Of a stretch of DNA of 64,000 nt, positions 1-8,159 are shown piece after piece. The notes under the pieces are model-generated. The model saw nothing but the letters and a program-made list of their open reading frames with translations. It did not search any database and had not been told where the DNA came from. A program made the position numbers and the translations under genes. This DNA comes from Bog-375 sp049587755 (lineage in GTDB: Bacteria > Acidobacteriota > Terriglobia > Bryobacterales > Bryobacteraceae). How positions within the stretch are numbered: position 1 is the first letter of the stretch; every line of letters begins with the position of its first letter. The stretch lies in the NCBI GenBank assembly GCA_049587755.1, contig JBAVEN010000003.1, positions 62,001 through 126,000 on the forward strand, written 5' to 3'.

Positions 1-189
1 AGGGACGAACTCCAGACCCTCGGTCATGGCGATCGTCTCCTTGCGGCCGTGCGGCTCGAAATAGCCGACCACGATGTCCACGCCCTGCCGCTTCAGTGCC
101 TGCGCCTCCTCCAGCATGCGGTACGTCTTGCCGACGCCGGCCGCGTACCCGAGGTAGACCTTGAGGCGCCCCTTGTGCCGCTCGCTCAT
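1..189 (-). CDS. KdpD-type sensor domain protein, N-terminal part only
   Basis: Reading leftward from the ATG at 189 gives 63 residues before the window ends. They hold a Walker A motif, GYAAGVGKT, followed by VGYFEPHGRKET. Both are hallmarks of the KdpD N-terminal domain (PF02702 family), the cytoplasmic part of the potassium/turgor sensor kinase. The start overlaps the stop of the next upstream gene as ATGA, so the two are probably translated together. Whether this copy continues into a full kinase or is a stand-alone sensor module cannot be seen. The family call rests on the two motifs; the potassium role is inferred from the family. Confidence 0.85.
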   Translation of the reverse strand, partial: MSERHKGRLKVYLGYAAGVGKTYRMLEEAQALKRQGVDIVVGYFEPHGRKETIAMTEGLEFVP

Positions 190-1319
190 CGGCCCTCGCG
201 GTGCGGAAACAGCCGCACATCGAAATCTTCGGCGGCGTCGATCAGCCGGTCGACCGGGCTGCGCGACTCCCACCACCGCCGCTGGCGGCCGGTGTGGCCG
301 AGAAACACCTGGGTGACGCGCTGCTCGCGCGCGAAGTCGAGGATGGCCTCGACGAAATCTTCGTTGCGCAGGCAGTGCACCTCCGCTCCCAGCTGGCGCG
401 CCAGATCCAGATTGGAATCGAGGCGCTCCTGGTCCGCGGCGTCCAGCCGGGAACGCTCCACATAAGCGGCCATCAGAGCGCCGTGAAAGCGCAGCGCGTT
501 GCGATGCCCGCTCTCCAGCATGGCCCTGGCGTTGGATCGGGCGGTGAGGCAAACCAGGATGCGCTCCTGCGCGCCCCAGCGCACGGCGACGCCGTGATCG
601 TCGAGATAATTCTGCAGTTGCCGCTCCACCACGTCGGCGGCGAGCAGCAGCGCCATCTCGCGCAACTCCGCCAGCTGGCGCGGGTCCGGCATACTGACGT
701 CGTGGGCGCGGCCGATCAACGCCTCGGTGGGCGCATCGACCACTTCTATTTCGTCGGCTTCGAGCAGAAATTCCTCTGGCACGCTGTTGGCGGCGCGCTT
801 GCCCGTGATGCGCTCCACCGCGTCCTGCGTCTCGCGGATGTGTTGCAGGTTGACCGCGGTGATGACGGCGATGCCACGATCGAGCAGCTCTTCCACGTCC
901 TGCCAGCGATACGGATTCCGACTGCCCGGCGGATTGTCGAAGGCAAGGCCATCGATCAAACATGTGCTGGGATGGCGTCGGAAGATGGACGCCAGGTTGA
1001 TGACGTCCCACACCTGGCCTGCATGCCGCTCGCGCACCGGAGGGATCACTTCGAAATTGGCGATGATGGCCTCCAGGTCGGGCGTCAGCTTGCCCTGCAT
1101 GGAGCCAATCACCACGTCCTGCCCGCGCTGTTTGCGGCGCCGCCCCTCGTCAAACATGCGGAATGATTTGCCTACGCGCGGCGCGTAACCGAGGAACACC
1201 TTCAAGCGCCCGCGCCGCTCCCGCCGCTCGCCAGCCTGCACGCGGCGCAGCAGTTCTTCGGGGTCCGGCCTGCGATCGGTACGAATTGCCACTAGAACAA
1301 TTATGCATGTGAGGAGCAT
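186..1319 (-). CDS. KdpD N-terminal domain plus UspA domain protein, no kinase domain
   Basis: This 377-residue protein has a KdpD-like P-loop domain (about residues 35-245, with GYAPRVGKS as Walker A) and a UspA-like nucleotide-binding domain (about 250-375). It has no transmembrane four-helix unit and no histidine kinase domain, so it is a detached input module of the Kdp potassium sensor system. The HGR-ET stretch conserved in its downstream neighbour is replaced here by IGSMQGKLTPDLEA, which suggests altered nucleotide use. The ATG at 1319 lacks a clear ribosome site; an in-frame GTG at 1292 would also fit. It overlaps the next gene as ATGA. No KdpABC genes are visible in the window. Confidence 0.8.
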   Translation of the reverse strand: MLLTCIIVLVAIRTDRRPDPEELLRRVQAGERRERRGRLKVFLGYAPRVGKSFRMFDEGRRRKQRGQDVVIGSMQGKLTPDLEAIIANFEVIPPVRERHAGQVWDVINLASIFRRHPSTCLIDGLAFDNPPGSRNPYRWQDVEELLDRGIAVITAVNLQHIRETQDAVERITGKRAANSVPEEFLLEADEIEVVDAPTEALIGRAHDVSMPDPRQLAELREMALLLAADVVERQLQNYLDDHGVAVRWGAQERILVCLTARSNARAMLESGHRNALRFHGALMAAYVERSRLDAADQERLDSNLDLARQLGAEVHCLRNEDFVEAILDFAREQRVTQVFLGHTGRQRRWWESRSPVDRLIDAAEDFDVRLFPHREGR

Positions 1320-1324
1320 GAAAA

Positions 1325-1420
1325 AGAACCGGCTGCAAGACCGCCGGCGCTACGAAGAAACGCGGCTCGGTAGCCGCAATGCCGCGGCCGTAACGCCGGC
1401 AGTCTTTGCAGCCGGTTCTC
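1325..1420. repeat. Long imperfect palindrome upstream of the KdpD-like gene
   Basis: An arm at 1326-1355 (starting GAACCGGCTGCAAGA) pairs with an arm at 1389-1420 (ending TGCAGCCGGTTCTC) with few mismatches. Between them lies a perfect inner hairpin, GCGGCT-CGGT-AGCCGC, at 1362-1377. This is the architecture of REP/MITE-like intergenic palindromes. No open frame in it looks like a gene. Confidence 0.75.
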
Positions 1421-1449
1421 TGCACGCCACGCGCAGAAGAATCTCGACA

Positions 1450-1474
1450 CGGGCAGGCTAAAGCACGCTCCACC
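1450..1474. repeat. Short palindromic repeat, family C copy 1
   Basis: The stretch CGGGCAGGCTAAAGCACGCT followed by CCACC closely matches copies at 24426-24450 and 25680-25702. The core GGGCA-GC-TAAA-GC-TGCCC folds as a small hairpin in the best copy. It sits directly behind the stop codon of the FAD dehydrogenase gene. Confidence 0.6.
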
Positions 1475-2854
1475 TCATGCCCAGAGCGTTCCGCGGCCTA
1501 GAATATTAGCTGGATCGAGGCGGCGCTTCACGGCGCGCATAGCGTCCAGTTGCTCCGCCGTGTACTGAATTTCGAGCAGATGAGCTTTGCGCTTGCCGAG
1601 GCCGTGCTCAGCGGAGACGGTGCCGCCCAATTGAACGGCGTAGCGGGCGAACTCGAGCAGCAGGTCCGACGCGCGGTTGGGATCGGCGGGATCGGAAAAC
1701 AAATTGACATGCACGTGCGCGTCGCCGATGTGGCCGAAAATCACGTGACGGCCAGGAAACTCGATCTCCAGGCGCCGCCGGTAGTATGCCAGCATTTCGC
1801 GGTTGCGGGCGCGGGGAACCGCGTAATCGGAATTCATCTTGAGGGCGCCAGAGCGGCGGACGGTTTCGTTCACCAGTTCGGGCAGGGCGTGGCGGAAGCG
1901 GCGGAAGCGTTCTCGGTCGGCGGCGGAAAGCGCGAACCAGCTTTCCTCGGCGAATGCGCCGGCTTGTTCGACGCGCTCGAGCCAGGCATCCACCGCGGGA
2001 TCATCCTCACCGGAGAGTTCCTGTTCAATCAGCAGGGCGGCTCGCGCGGCGGCGGGAATCTCGGCATAGCGCGGGCGGAGCAAATCGAGCGAAGGCGCGT
2101 CCAGATATTCGAGCATGCGCAGGCCGGCCACGGGGCGCCACGCTTCCACCGCATCTAAAGCGCGGCCGTCATCGGCGAAGAAAACCACCCCGCCCATCAG
2201 CGGCCTGGGTGCGGGCAGCAAGCGCAGGCGGGCTTCGGTGACAACACCGAGCGTGCCTTCCGAGCCGGCAAACAGGTCGATCCAATCCATGCCGGGGCGC
2301 AGCGGATAGCCGGCCGTGTTCTTGGTGACCGCGGGCAGGGTGACGGTGCCGGGATCGAAATCGATCGCATCACCGCGGCTGACGTCCATCACGCGGCCAT
2401 CGGCCATCGCCACGCGCAGACCTGCGATCCAGCGGCGCGTGGAACCGTAGCGAAAGCTGCGCGAACCGCTGGCGTTGGTGGCGATGGTGCCGCCAATGCT
2501 GGCCGAGGTCTCTGTGGGATCGGGCGGGTAAAACTGGCTGTTGCGCTGCGCCGCCGCGTGCAGCTCACTGAGCAGAGCGCCGGCGCCGACCACCGCCAGG
2601 CCCGGCCGAATCTCCACGCGATTGAACTTTTCGAGCGAAAGCACCCAGCCTCCGAACGGCACGCGCGCGCCAGTGACGCCCGTGCCGGCTCCGGCAATGG
2701 TGACCGGCGTAGCGCGGGCCGACGCCTCCCGCAAGACAGCCGCAACGTCGGATTCATCCGCCGGCGCGAAAACGCGCTCGGCGTGGCCGCGATAGCCGGA
2801 GGCGTCTTCCAGATAACGATCGGGGACCGGCTCGGTGTTCGGGGCCGCGATCAA
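1475..2854 (-). CDS. FAD-binding glycolate/D-lactate dehydrogenase (GlcD type)
   Basis: This is a 459-residue flavoprotein of the GlcD/D-lactate dehydrogenase family, which oxidises 2-hydroxy acids to 2-oxo acids. The N-terminal half is a PCMH-type FAD domain with GAGTGVTGARVP, the PPDPTETSASIGG stretch and GSEGTLGVVTEARL. The C-terminal half is the FAD-oxidase C domain, with GHIGDAHVHVNLF and AEHGLGKRKAH. The chosen start is a TTG at 2854 whose bases overlap the RNase J stop codon (TTGA); upstream of it the frame only shadows RNase J. No GlcE/GlcF partner is adjacent, so the electron acceptor is unknown. The exact substrate cannot be read from the sequence. Confidence 0.88.
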   Translation of the reverse strand: MIAAPNTEPVPDRYLEDASGYRGHAERVFAPADESDVAAVLREASARATPVTIAGAGTGVTGARVPFGGWVLSLEKFNRVEIRPGLAVVGAGALLSELHAAAQRNSQFYPPDPTETSASIGGTIATNASGSRSFRYGSTRRWIAGLRVAMADGRVMDVSRGDAIDFDPGTVTLPAVTKNTAGYPLRPGMDWIDLFAGSEGTLGVVTEARLRLLPAPRPLMGGVVFFADDGRALDAVEAWRPVAGLRMLEYLDAPSLDLLRPRYAEIPAAARAALLIEQELSGEDDPAVDAWLERVEQAGAFAEESWFALSAADRERFRRFRHALPELVNETVRRSGALKMNSDYAVPRARNREMLAYYRRRLEIEFPGRHVIFGHIGDAHVHVNLFSDPADPNRASDLLLEFARYAVQLGGTVSAEHGLGKRKAHLLEIQYTAEQLDAMRAVKRRLDPANILGRGTLWA

Positions 2855-4521
2855 ATCTCGAGAATCACCGGCATGATCAGCGGCCGACGCGAAGTTTCTT
2901 TCACGATGTAGCGTTTCAGGTCGGCGCGGATCTTCTCCTTCATGACTCCCCAATCGGTCTTCTCCTCCTGGTTGGAGCCCTCCAACGTTTTCGCCACCAC
3001 CTGGCGCGCGCGGGCCATGAACTCCGAGCCGTCCTCGGCCAGCGCGAAACCGCGGCTGACAATCTCCGGCAGGTTTTCCACGCGCCCGGTGTGACGATTG
3101 ATGGCGATGATGGGGAGCACGATGCCGTCTTCGGAAAGAAGCCGGCGGTCGCGAATCACCACCTCCGGTACGGCGTCGTCGACGGAGCCGGAATCGATGC
3201 ACACCCGGCCCACCGGCACCCGGCCGGCGCGGCGCGCGCCGTGCTCGTCGATTTCGAGTACATCGCCCGATTCCATGACAAAGGAATCCTCCAGGCCCGC
3301 GAAGCGCAGGTGCTCGGCGAGTCGGGCGTGCTTGGCAAGCTGGCGGTATTCGCCGTGGATCGGCATGAAGTAGCGCGGCCTCACCAGGTTCAACACCAGC
3401 TTCATCTCTTCCACGCTGCCGTGCCCGGAGACGTGCAGCGGTGGGTTCATGCTGCCATACATCACGTCCGTGCCGCGCCGTTCCATGTGGTCGATCATGC
3501 GGAAGATGGCCTTTTCGTTGCCGGGAATGATGCGCGAGCTGAGCACTACGGTATCGCCGCGTTCGACCGATATGTGCTTGTGATTGTCCACCGCCACGCG
3601 CGAAAGCGCCGACATCGGCTCGCCCTGGGTGCCGGACATGAGAATCGCGACTTTATCCGGCGGCAGATCCATCACGTCCTGCGGGCGCAGCAGAATGCCG
3701 TCGGGAATATCCAGCAGGCCGAGCGAGTGCGCGATCTCCGTCACCGAAATCATGCTTCTGCCGGCGAACGCCACGCGCCGGCCGTATTCCTGCGCCAGGT
3801 CGAGTACCAACTGGATGCGGTGAATTGACGAGCTGAAGCATGCCACCACGATGCGCCGCTCGCTGCGGTTGAAGATCTCCTCCATCCGCGGGCGCACTCC
3901 GCGCTCACTCTCGGTGTAGCCGGGGCGGTCGCTGTTGGTCGAATCCGAAAGCAGCAGCAGCACGCCGCGCTTGCCGTACTCGGCCAGAGTATGCAGGTCG
4001 AAGAGCTGATTATCGGTGGGAGTGGGATCCACCTTGAAATCGCCGGTGTGGATGATGACGCCGAGCGGTGTGGTAATGGCCAGCATGACCGCGCTGACAA
4101 TCGAGTGCGTGACATGTATGAACTCGATCTTGAACGGGCCCACTTCGACAATCTGCTTCGGCTCGACCTTGATGAACACGGGCTCCTGATCGAGCTCGTA
4201 CTCTTCCAGCCGCCGGTCGACCAGCGCCAGCGTAAACGCCGTGCCATACACCGGCACATCGATATCGCCGAGGAAATAAGGGACGGCGCCGATGTGGTCT
4301 TCGTGGCCGTGCGTAAGAATGAGGCCGCGGATCTGGGCCGCGTTCTCCTTGAGGAAAGTCAGGTCGGGCATTACCAGGTCTACGCCCAGCAGCTCGGCTT
4401 CCGGAAACATCATGCCGCAATCGACGACGATGATGTCCTCCCCGTAGCGGATGGCGGTCATGTTCATTCCGAACTCGCCCAAACCGCCCAGGGGGATTAC
4501 GTGCAACTTGTGATCAGTCAT
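2851..4521 (-). CDS. rnj: Ribonuclease J
   Basis: This 556-residue protein is a metallo-beta-lactamase/beta-CASP ribonuclease that processes and degrades RNA, including 5'-3' exonuclease activity in studied members. The metal site motif THGHEDHIGA lies at about residues 70-79, later HVTHSIVSA and SGHGS motifs supply further ligands, and the length is typical. The start codon ATG at 4521 begins MTDHKLHVIPLGGLGEFGMN, a normal family N-terminus. Its stop codon overlaps the TTG start of the FAD dehydrogenase, so the two genes are probably one transcript. A TAAAAT box at 4558-4553 could be a -10 element, but no good -35 is seen. Confidence 0.96.
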   Translation of the reverse strand: MTDHKLHVIPLGGLGEFGMNMTAIRYGEDIIVVDCGMMFPEAELLGVDLVMPDLTFLKENAAQIRGLILTHGHEDHIGAVPYFLGDIDVPVYGTAFTLALVDRRLEEYELDQEPVFIKVEPKQIVEVGPFKIEFIHVTHSIVSAVMLAITTPLGVIIHTGDFKVDPTPTDNQLFDLHTLAEYGKRGVLLLLSDSTNSDRPGYTESERGVRPRMEEIFNRSERRIVVACFSSSIHRIQLVLDLAQEYGRRVAFAGRSMISVTEIAHSLGLLDIPDGILLRPQDVMDLPPDKVAILMSGTQGEPMSALSRVAVDNHKHISVERGDTVVLSSRIIPGNEKAIFRMIDHMERRGTDVMYGSMNPPLHVSGHGSVEEMKLVLNLVRPRYFMPIHGEYRQLAKHARLAEHLRFAGLEDSFVMESGDVLEIDEHGARRAGRVPVGRVCIDSGSVDDAVPEVVIRDRRLLSEDGIVLPIIAINRHTGRVENLPEIVSRGFALAEDGSEFMARARQVVAKTLEGSNQEEKTDWGVMKEKIRADLKRYIVKETSRRPLIMPVILEI

Positions 4522-5140
4522 TCAGTAGGGACCGGGCGCACCCGAATCTCTCATTTTAGCTTGGCGCGATAAGGCTAGCGCTGCCAGAATTGTCCAACAC
4601 AAGATGATCCTGAAAATGGGTGGTGCAGGGTAGGCATGCCGCTAGGGAATGCAGATCAGGATGCGGAATGCCGAGAGTCTGACGCATTCGCAAATTACCG
4701 AGCATGAGCGACACCGCCTGGGCGAAGCGCATGACGGCCGCCAAAGCCAAGCTGCTGCGGGCCTGCAAAATCGAATCTCCCTTTCCGCCCCGGATCCCGT
4801 AGGGGCGCCGCGCGCGAAACAGAGCTGTGGAAAACGTGGAAAGCCAAGCGCAGGCTTCCCACTCTTTCCACCAGTCCCTTGGAAATCTCGCCCCCCAAGC
4901 GGCGAGATTCCCACAGCTCCGGCGAAGCGGTCCGGAAAAGGTGAAAACCACAAGCGGGTCATCCCCTTTCCCGTCCCCGCTTCGCGACTGCGACGGCGGC
5001 TCTGTTCTTCCAACTCGGCGACGGCCATGCTCAGCGCCGGCTGCGCGCCGCGCGCCTCAAAATCAAGCGGTTCAACCGGATTTTCATGCCCGGTAAGTCG
5101 CCCCGTTGTATCATGAAGAATAAGTGCCAGGTCTCTACTT
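4522..5140. other. Intergenic region between rnj and the rodZ-like gene
   Basis: This 619-base gap has open frames on both strands, but none carries a recognisable domain or a convincing ribosome site. Its centre holds the nested palindromic element at 4822-4919. The frame at 4827-5096 starts in the palindrome and has the low-complexity look of repeat-derived translations, so it is not called a gene. Confidence 0.6.
4822..4919. repeat. Nested palindromic element with 9-base terminal inverted repeats
   Basis: GAGCTGTGG at 4822-4830 pairs with CCACAGCTC at 4911-4919. Inside, GTGGAAAG (4836-4843) pairs with CTTTCCAC (4864-4871), and GGAAATCTCGCC (4881-4892) pairs with GGCGAGATTCC (4901-4911). 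The result is a cruciform-like element of about 98 bases without its own transposase, like a MITE or REP cluster. Confidence 0.7.
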
Positions 5141-6082
5141 ATGATGTCGGTCGGCGAGACCTTGCGCCGGGAGCGCCTGCGGCGCAAGGTGGACTTAGCG
5201 CGCGTTTCCGAAGAACTGAAAATCTCATCACGCATGCTGGAGGCCATTGAGGCCGACGAATACGACAAACTGCCCGGCGGCGTTTTTGCCAAGAGCTTTG
5301 TGCGCCAATATGCGGCAGTGCTCGGTCTGGACGAGGAAGAAGTGGCCACCCAGTTCGAGCAGGCCGTGCAATCGCCCGAGCTGACGCGTCTGGCGGAACT
5401 CCGGCGGCCGCACACCGCGACCGGGTTGCCCAAGTTGGAAGAGCCGCGGTTCAGTGCTGCCAGGTCGCGGAGCGCCCTGCCATCGCTGATTGCGGTGGTG
5501 GTGGTGATGATGATCTGCTCGGGAGTGTACGGATGGTGGCAGCGGAGCCGTCAACTTGCCGCCACCCGACAGGAGCGCCCGCCGGCCGCGGTAGCCCGGC
5601 GCGCGGCGCCGCAACCGGCCGTGCAAAGCCAGCGGCGGCCCGTGCAGATCCCGCCGAAGCCGGCCACTGAGACCATCGTTGCCCACAACGCGGGGCCAGC
5701 GGCCGCTCCGCCGCCCGCATCCCAGCCGGGGATGCCGCAGCCCCTGGTGCCGGACACCAGGATATCCGGGCCGGGCGCGGTGCACGTGGAACTGGTGGCC
5801 GCCGAGCCGGTCTGGGTCAGCGTGCAACGCGACGGCCAGTCGGTTTATCAGGGTGTGCTGCAACCGAACGAGGTTCGCACCCTGGTGGCGAACACGGAAA
5901 TCACGTTGAGGGTCGGCAATGCCGGGGGCCTCAAGATTCTCCTGAATGGCAAGCCGATTCCGCCGACCGGCCAGGAAGGCGAGGTGCGGACGGTTCAGTT
6001 GACTTCGGGCGGCTTCCAGATTGTGCCGCCGGCGGCACCGGCGCCGGCCCCGCGCGCGCCGGCTCTCCTCGAGCCTCTCTGA
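5141..6082 (+). CDS. RodZ-like helix-turn-helix membrane protein
   Basis: This 313-residue bitopic protein resembles RodZ, which links MreB to the elongation machinery in rod-shaped cells. Residues about 5-75 form an HTH_25-type domain (GETLRRERLRRKVDLARVSE, then the conserved LPGGVFAKSFVRQYA). A single membrane helix lies near residues 110-128 (SLIAVVVVMMICSGVYGW). A proline/alanine-rich periplasmic linker follows, then a DUF4115-like domain at about 210-300. The first two codons are both ATG and either could be used. Its last 88 bases overlap the end of pgsA on the other strand, and both C-termini there are low-complexity. No mreB gene is in the window, so the shape role is inferred from the family. 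Confidence 0.82.
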   Translation: MMSVGETLRRERLRRKVDLARVSEELKISSRMLEAIEADEYDKLPGGVFAKSFVRQYAAVLGLDEEEVATQFEQAVQSPELTRLAELRRPHTATGLPKLEEPRFSAARSRSALPSLIAVVVVMMICSGVYGWWQRSRQLAATRQERPPAAVARRAAPQPAVQSQRRPVQIPPKPATETIVAHNAGPAAAPPPASQPGMPQPLVPDTRISGPGAVHVELVAAEPVWVSVQRDGQSVYQGVLQPNEVRTLVANTEITLRVGNAGGLKILLNGKPIPPTGQEGEVRTVQLTSGGFQIVPPAAPAPAPRAPALLEPL

Positions 6083-6705
6083 CGCAGCGCTTCGCGCTGG
6101 CGTTTTCTTTCCAGCAGCAGCAGCTCGCGGCGCCGGCGCTGCTTGACGTGCTCATCCACCTTGCGCCAGAACTTGCGGAAATAACTGACCGCGGAAAGCA
6201 GCGCGAAGAAGATGACGCCCCACATCATCCAGATGGCAGGCTGGTGCAGGCCCGGATGGCGGACGCTGACCAGCAGGCAGGAAACCGCCACCACCTGCGC
6301 CAGCATCTTGGTCTTGCCCAGATCGCTCGCTCTGATGGTGTAGCTTTCCGCCGCCGCGATGGCCCGCAGGCCGGAGACGGCGAACTCGCGGCCGATCACC
6401 AGAATCGCCATCCAGCCCGGCAGAACCCGCACCTGAACCAGCGAAATCAGTGCCGCCGATATCAGCAGTTTGTCGGCGATGGGATCGAGCAAGGTGCCGA
6501 TGGTGGTTACCTGTTTCCAGCGGCGGGCCAGATAGCCGTCGAGCAGATCGGTGGCGGCGGCCGACAGGAAAATGGCCAGCGCCAGCCATTCGTTGGTGAC
6601 TTGCCAGGGTCCCAGCCGGATGCCGACGTTTTCCTCCAGCAGCACCGCTACCAGCAGAGGCACGAAGAAGATTCGCAAAATGGTCAGCGCGTTTGGAAGA
6701 TTCAT
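5995..6705 (-). CDS. pgsA: CDP-diacylglycerol--glycerol-3-phosphate 3-phosphatidyltransferase
   Basis: This 236-residue integral membrane enzyme makes phosphatidylglycerol phosphate, the committed step to phosphatidylglycerol and cardiolipin. The CDP-alcohol phosphotransferase signature DG-x2-AR-x8-G-x3-D-x3-D is complete (DGYLARRW, then GTLLDPIAD, residues about 56-78). Several hydrophobic helices follow, and the N-terminus MNLPNALTILRIFFVPLL is typical. The C-terminal 50 or so residues are rich in Arg, Ala and Gly and extend past the usual end of the family. That tail coincides with the 88-base overlap with the rodZ-like gene, so it may be a drifted read-through into the neighbour. Confidence 0.93.
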   Translation of the reverse strand: MNLPNALTILRIFFVPLLVAVLLEENVGIRLGPWQVTNEWLALAIFLSAAATDLLDGYLARRWKQVTTIGTLLDPIADKLLISAALISLVQVRVLPGWMAILVIGREFAVSGLRAIAAAESYTIRASDLGKTKMLAQVVAVSCLLVSVRHPGLHQPAIWMMWGVIFFALLSAVSYFRKFWRKVDEHVKQRRRRELLLLERKRQREALRQRGSRRAGARGAGAGAAGGTIWKPPEVN

Positions 6706-6852
6706 CCGCTCAGACTATTATGCCTCACGAAAGCGGCGCCAGGCCCAGGCCCGCGCGCCTATGACCCCAAGGGCCGCAAGGTCCTCTCCACGCCTTCCCG
6801 GCGAGTCCATCTAGCGGACAATCCACGATTTTGCGCATGTTTCGGAAATAAA

Positions 6853-8157
6853 ATGCTGAGGCCCCAGGAACAATCGGGGGTGATCGCCCGTCTTACTTAC
6901 GTGCCCCGGCGCAAGAACCAATGGAGCGCTTCCCTGTGGGAAGCCGCCCGCATCGCCCTCGATTCGTTGCGCAAGAACAAGCTGCGCAGTTTTCTCACGC
7001 TGCTGGGAATCATTCTCGCTACCACCACGCTGATTGCCGTCATGGCGCTGATTCACGGCATGGACCGTTACATCGCCGACAAGGTTTCCAACATGGGGGC
7101 GGACGGTTTTCGCATCGTCCGCATGGCCTGGTTCGGCCCTTGGGACCCGAAGAAGTTCTTCGAAATGGACAAGCGCAACCCGCAGATCCGGGTTGACGAG
7201 TACGACTTCATCCGCTTCAAGGCCACGCTGCTGAAGGACATCGGTATGATGACGTCGCGGCAGGCGCGGGTGGCGTACAAAGGCAGCTCGGTGGAGGGCG
7301 TGAACATCAACGGCATCACCGACAATATACCGGCCATCAATAATGTGCAGGTGGGGCTGGGGCGCGGCATCACCTATGACGAAGTGCGCCGTCACGTGGC
7401 GGTGGCGTTCATCGGCAACGACATTTTCACGCGCTTCTTCGAGGGGCAGGATCCGCTGGGAAAGACGATCGCGATTGAGGGCAACCCGTATGTGGTCGTC
7501 GGCGTGGCCCAGGCGCTGGGCAGCGTCTTCGGTCAGTCGCAGGACAACTTCGTGATGATTCCCATCGAGAGTTATTTCAAAACCTATGGGGCGCGAAACG
7601 GGATCCGGCTGGTGGCCAAGGCGGTGGACCAGGAGCACCTTGTGCAGGCGCAGGACGAGGCGCGCGTGCTGTTGCGCTCTTACCGGCACCTGGGCCCGGC
7701 GCAAGACGACAACTTCGTGATCTTCGCCTCGGAGACCTTCGTGACCCTCTGGGAGCGGCTCACCAAGACCATCGCTGCCATGGCCGTGGGCATCGTTTCC
7801 GTGTTCATGGTGGTGGGCGGGATCGTCATCATGAACATCATGCTGGCGGTGGTGACGGAGCGGACCCGCGAGATCGGCATTCGCAAATCGCTGGGCGCGC
7901 GGCGGCGCGACATTCTGAATCAATACCTGGTGGAATCGGCGGTGCTCGCTGGCGTGGGCGGGCTGGTAGGCGTGGGAACGGCTTGGCTGATTGCGGTGGT
8001 GGTGCGCAGCTTCACTTCGATGCCGATGTCGCTGCCGGCGTCGTCGATCGTCATCGGGGTGGGGCTATCGTCGGTGGTGGGACTGTTCTTCGGCATCTAT
8101 CCGGCACAAAAAGCATCCAAGCTGGACCCGATCGAAGCCCTGAGGGCGGAGCGCTAA
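6853..8157 (+). CDS. MacB-like ABC transporter permease, first of pair
   Basis: This 434-residue permease has the MacB/FtsX layout. An N-terminal helix (SFLTLLGIILATTTLIAV) is followed by a large periplasmic MacB_PCD domain at about 60-290. Three C-terminal helices carry the FtsX signature, with ERTREIGIRKSLGARRRDIL after helix two. Such permeases work with a separate ATPase in mechanotransmission-type export or efflux. The ATG at 6853 is used because upstream sequence in this frame lies antisense to pgsA; a GTG at 6880 with AGGA before it is an alternative. The second permease follows two bases later. No ATP-binding gene is adjacent. Confidence 0.88.
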   Translation: MLRPQEQSGVIARLTYVPRRKNQWSASLWEAARIALDSLRKNKLRSFLTLLGIILATTTLIAVMALIHGMDRYIADKVSNMGADGFRIVRMAWFGPWDPKKFFEMDKRNPQIRVDEYDFIRFKATLLKDIGMMTSRQARVAYKGSSVEGVNINGITDNIPAINNVQVGLGRGITYDEVRRHVAVAFIGNDIFTRFFEGQDPLGKTIAIEGNPYVVVGVAQALGSVFGQSQDNFVMIPIESYFKTYGARNGIRLVAKAVDQEHLVQAQDEARVLLRSYRHLGPAQDDNFVIFASETFVTLWERLTKTIAAMAVGIVSVFMVVGGIVIMNIMLAVVTERTREIGIRKSLGARRRDILNQYLVESAVLAGVGGLVGVGTAWLIAVVVRSFTSMPMSLPASSIVIGVGLSSVVGLFFGIYPAQKASKLDPIEALRAER

Positions 8158-8159
8158 GC

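Noticed and set aside
2855..3202. N-terminal extension of the FAD dehydrogenase frame
   Set aside because: The extra residues are the shadow of RNase J codons and match no part of the GlcD family; the TTG at 2854 is preferred.
4827..5096. Possible 89-residue protein in the rnj/rodZ gap
   Set aside because: It reads through nested palindromes and has a composition typical of repeat translations; no ribosome site.
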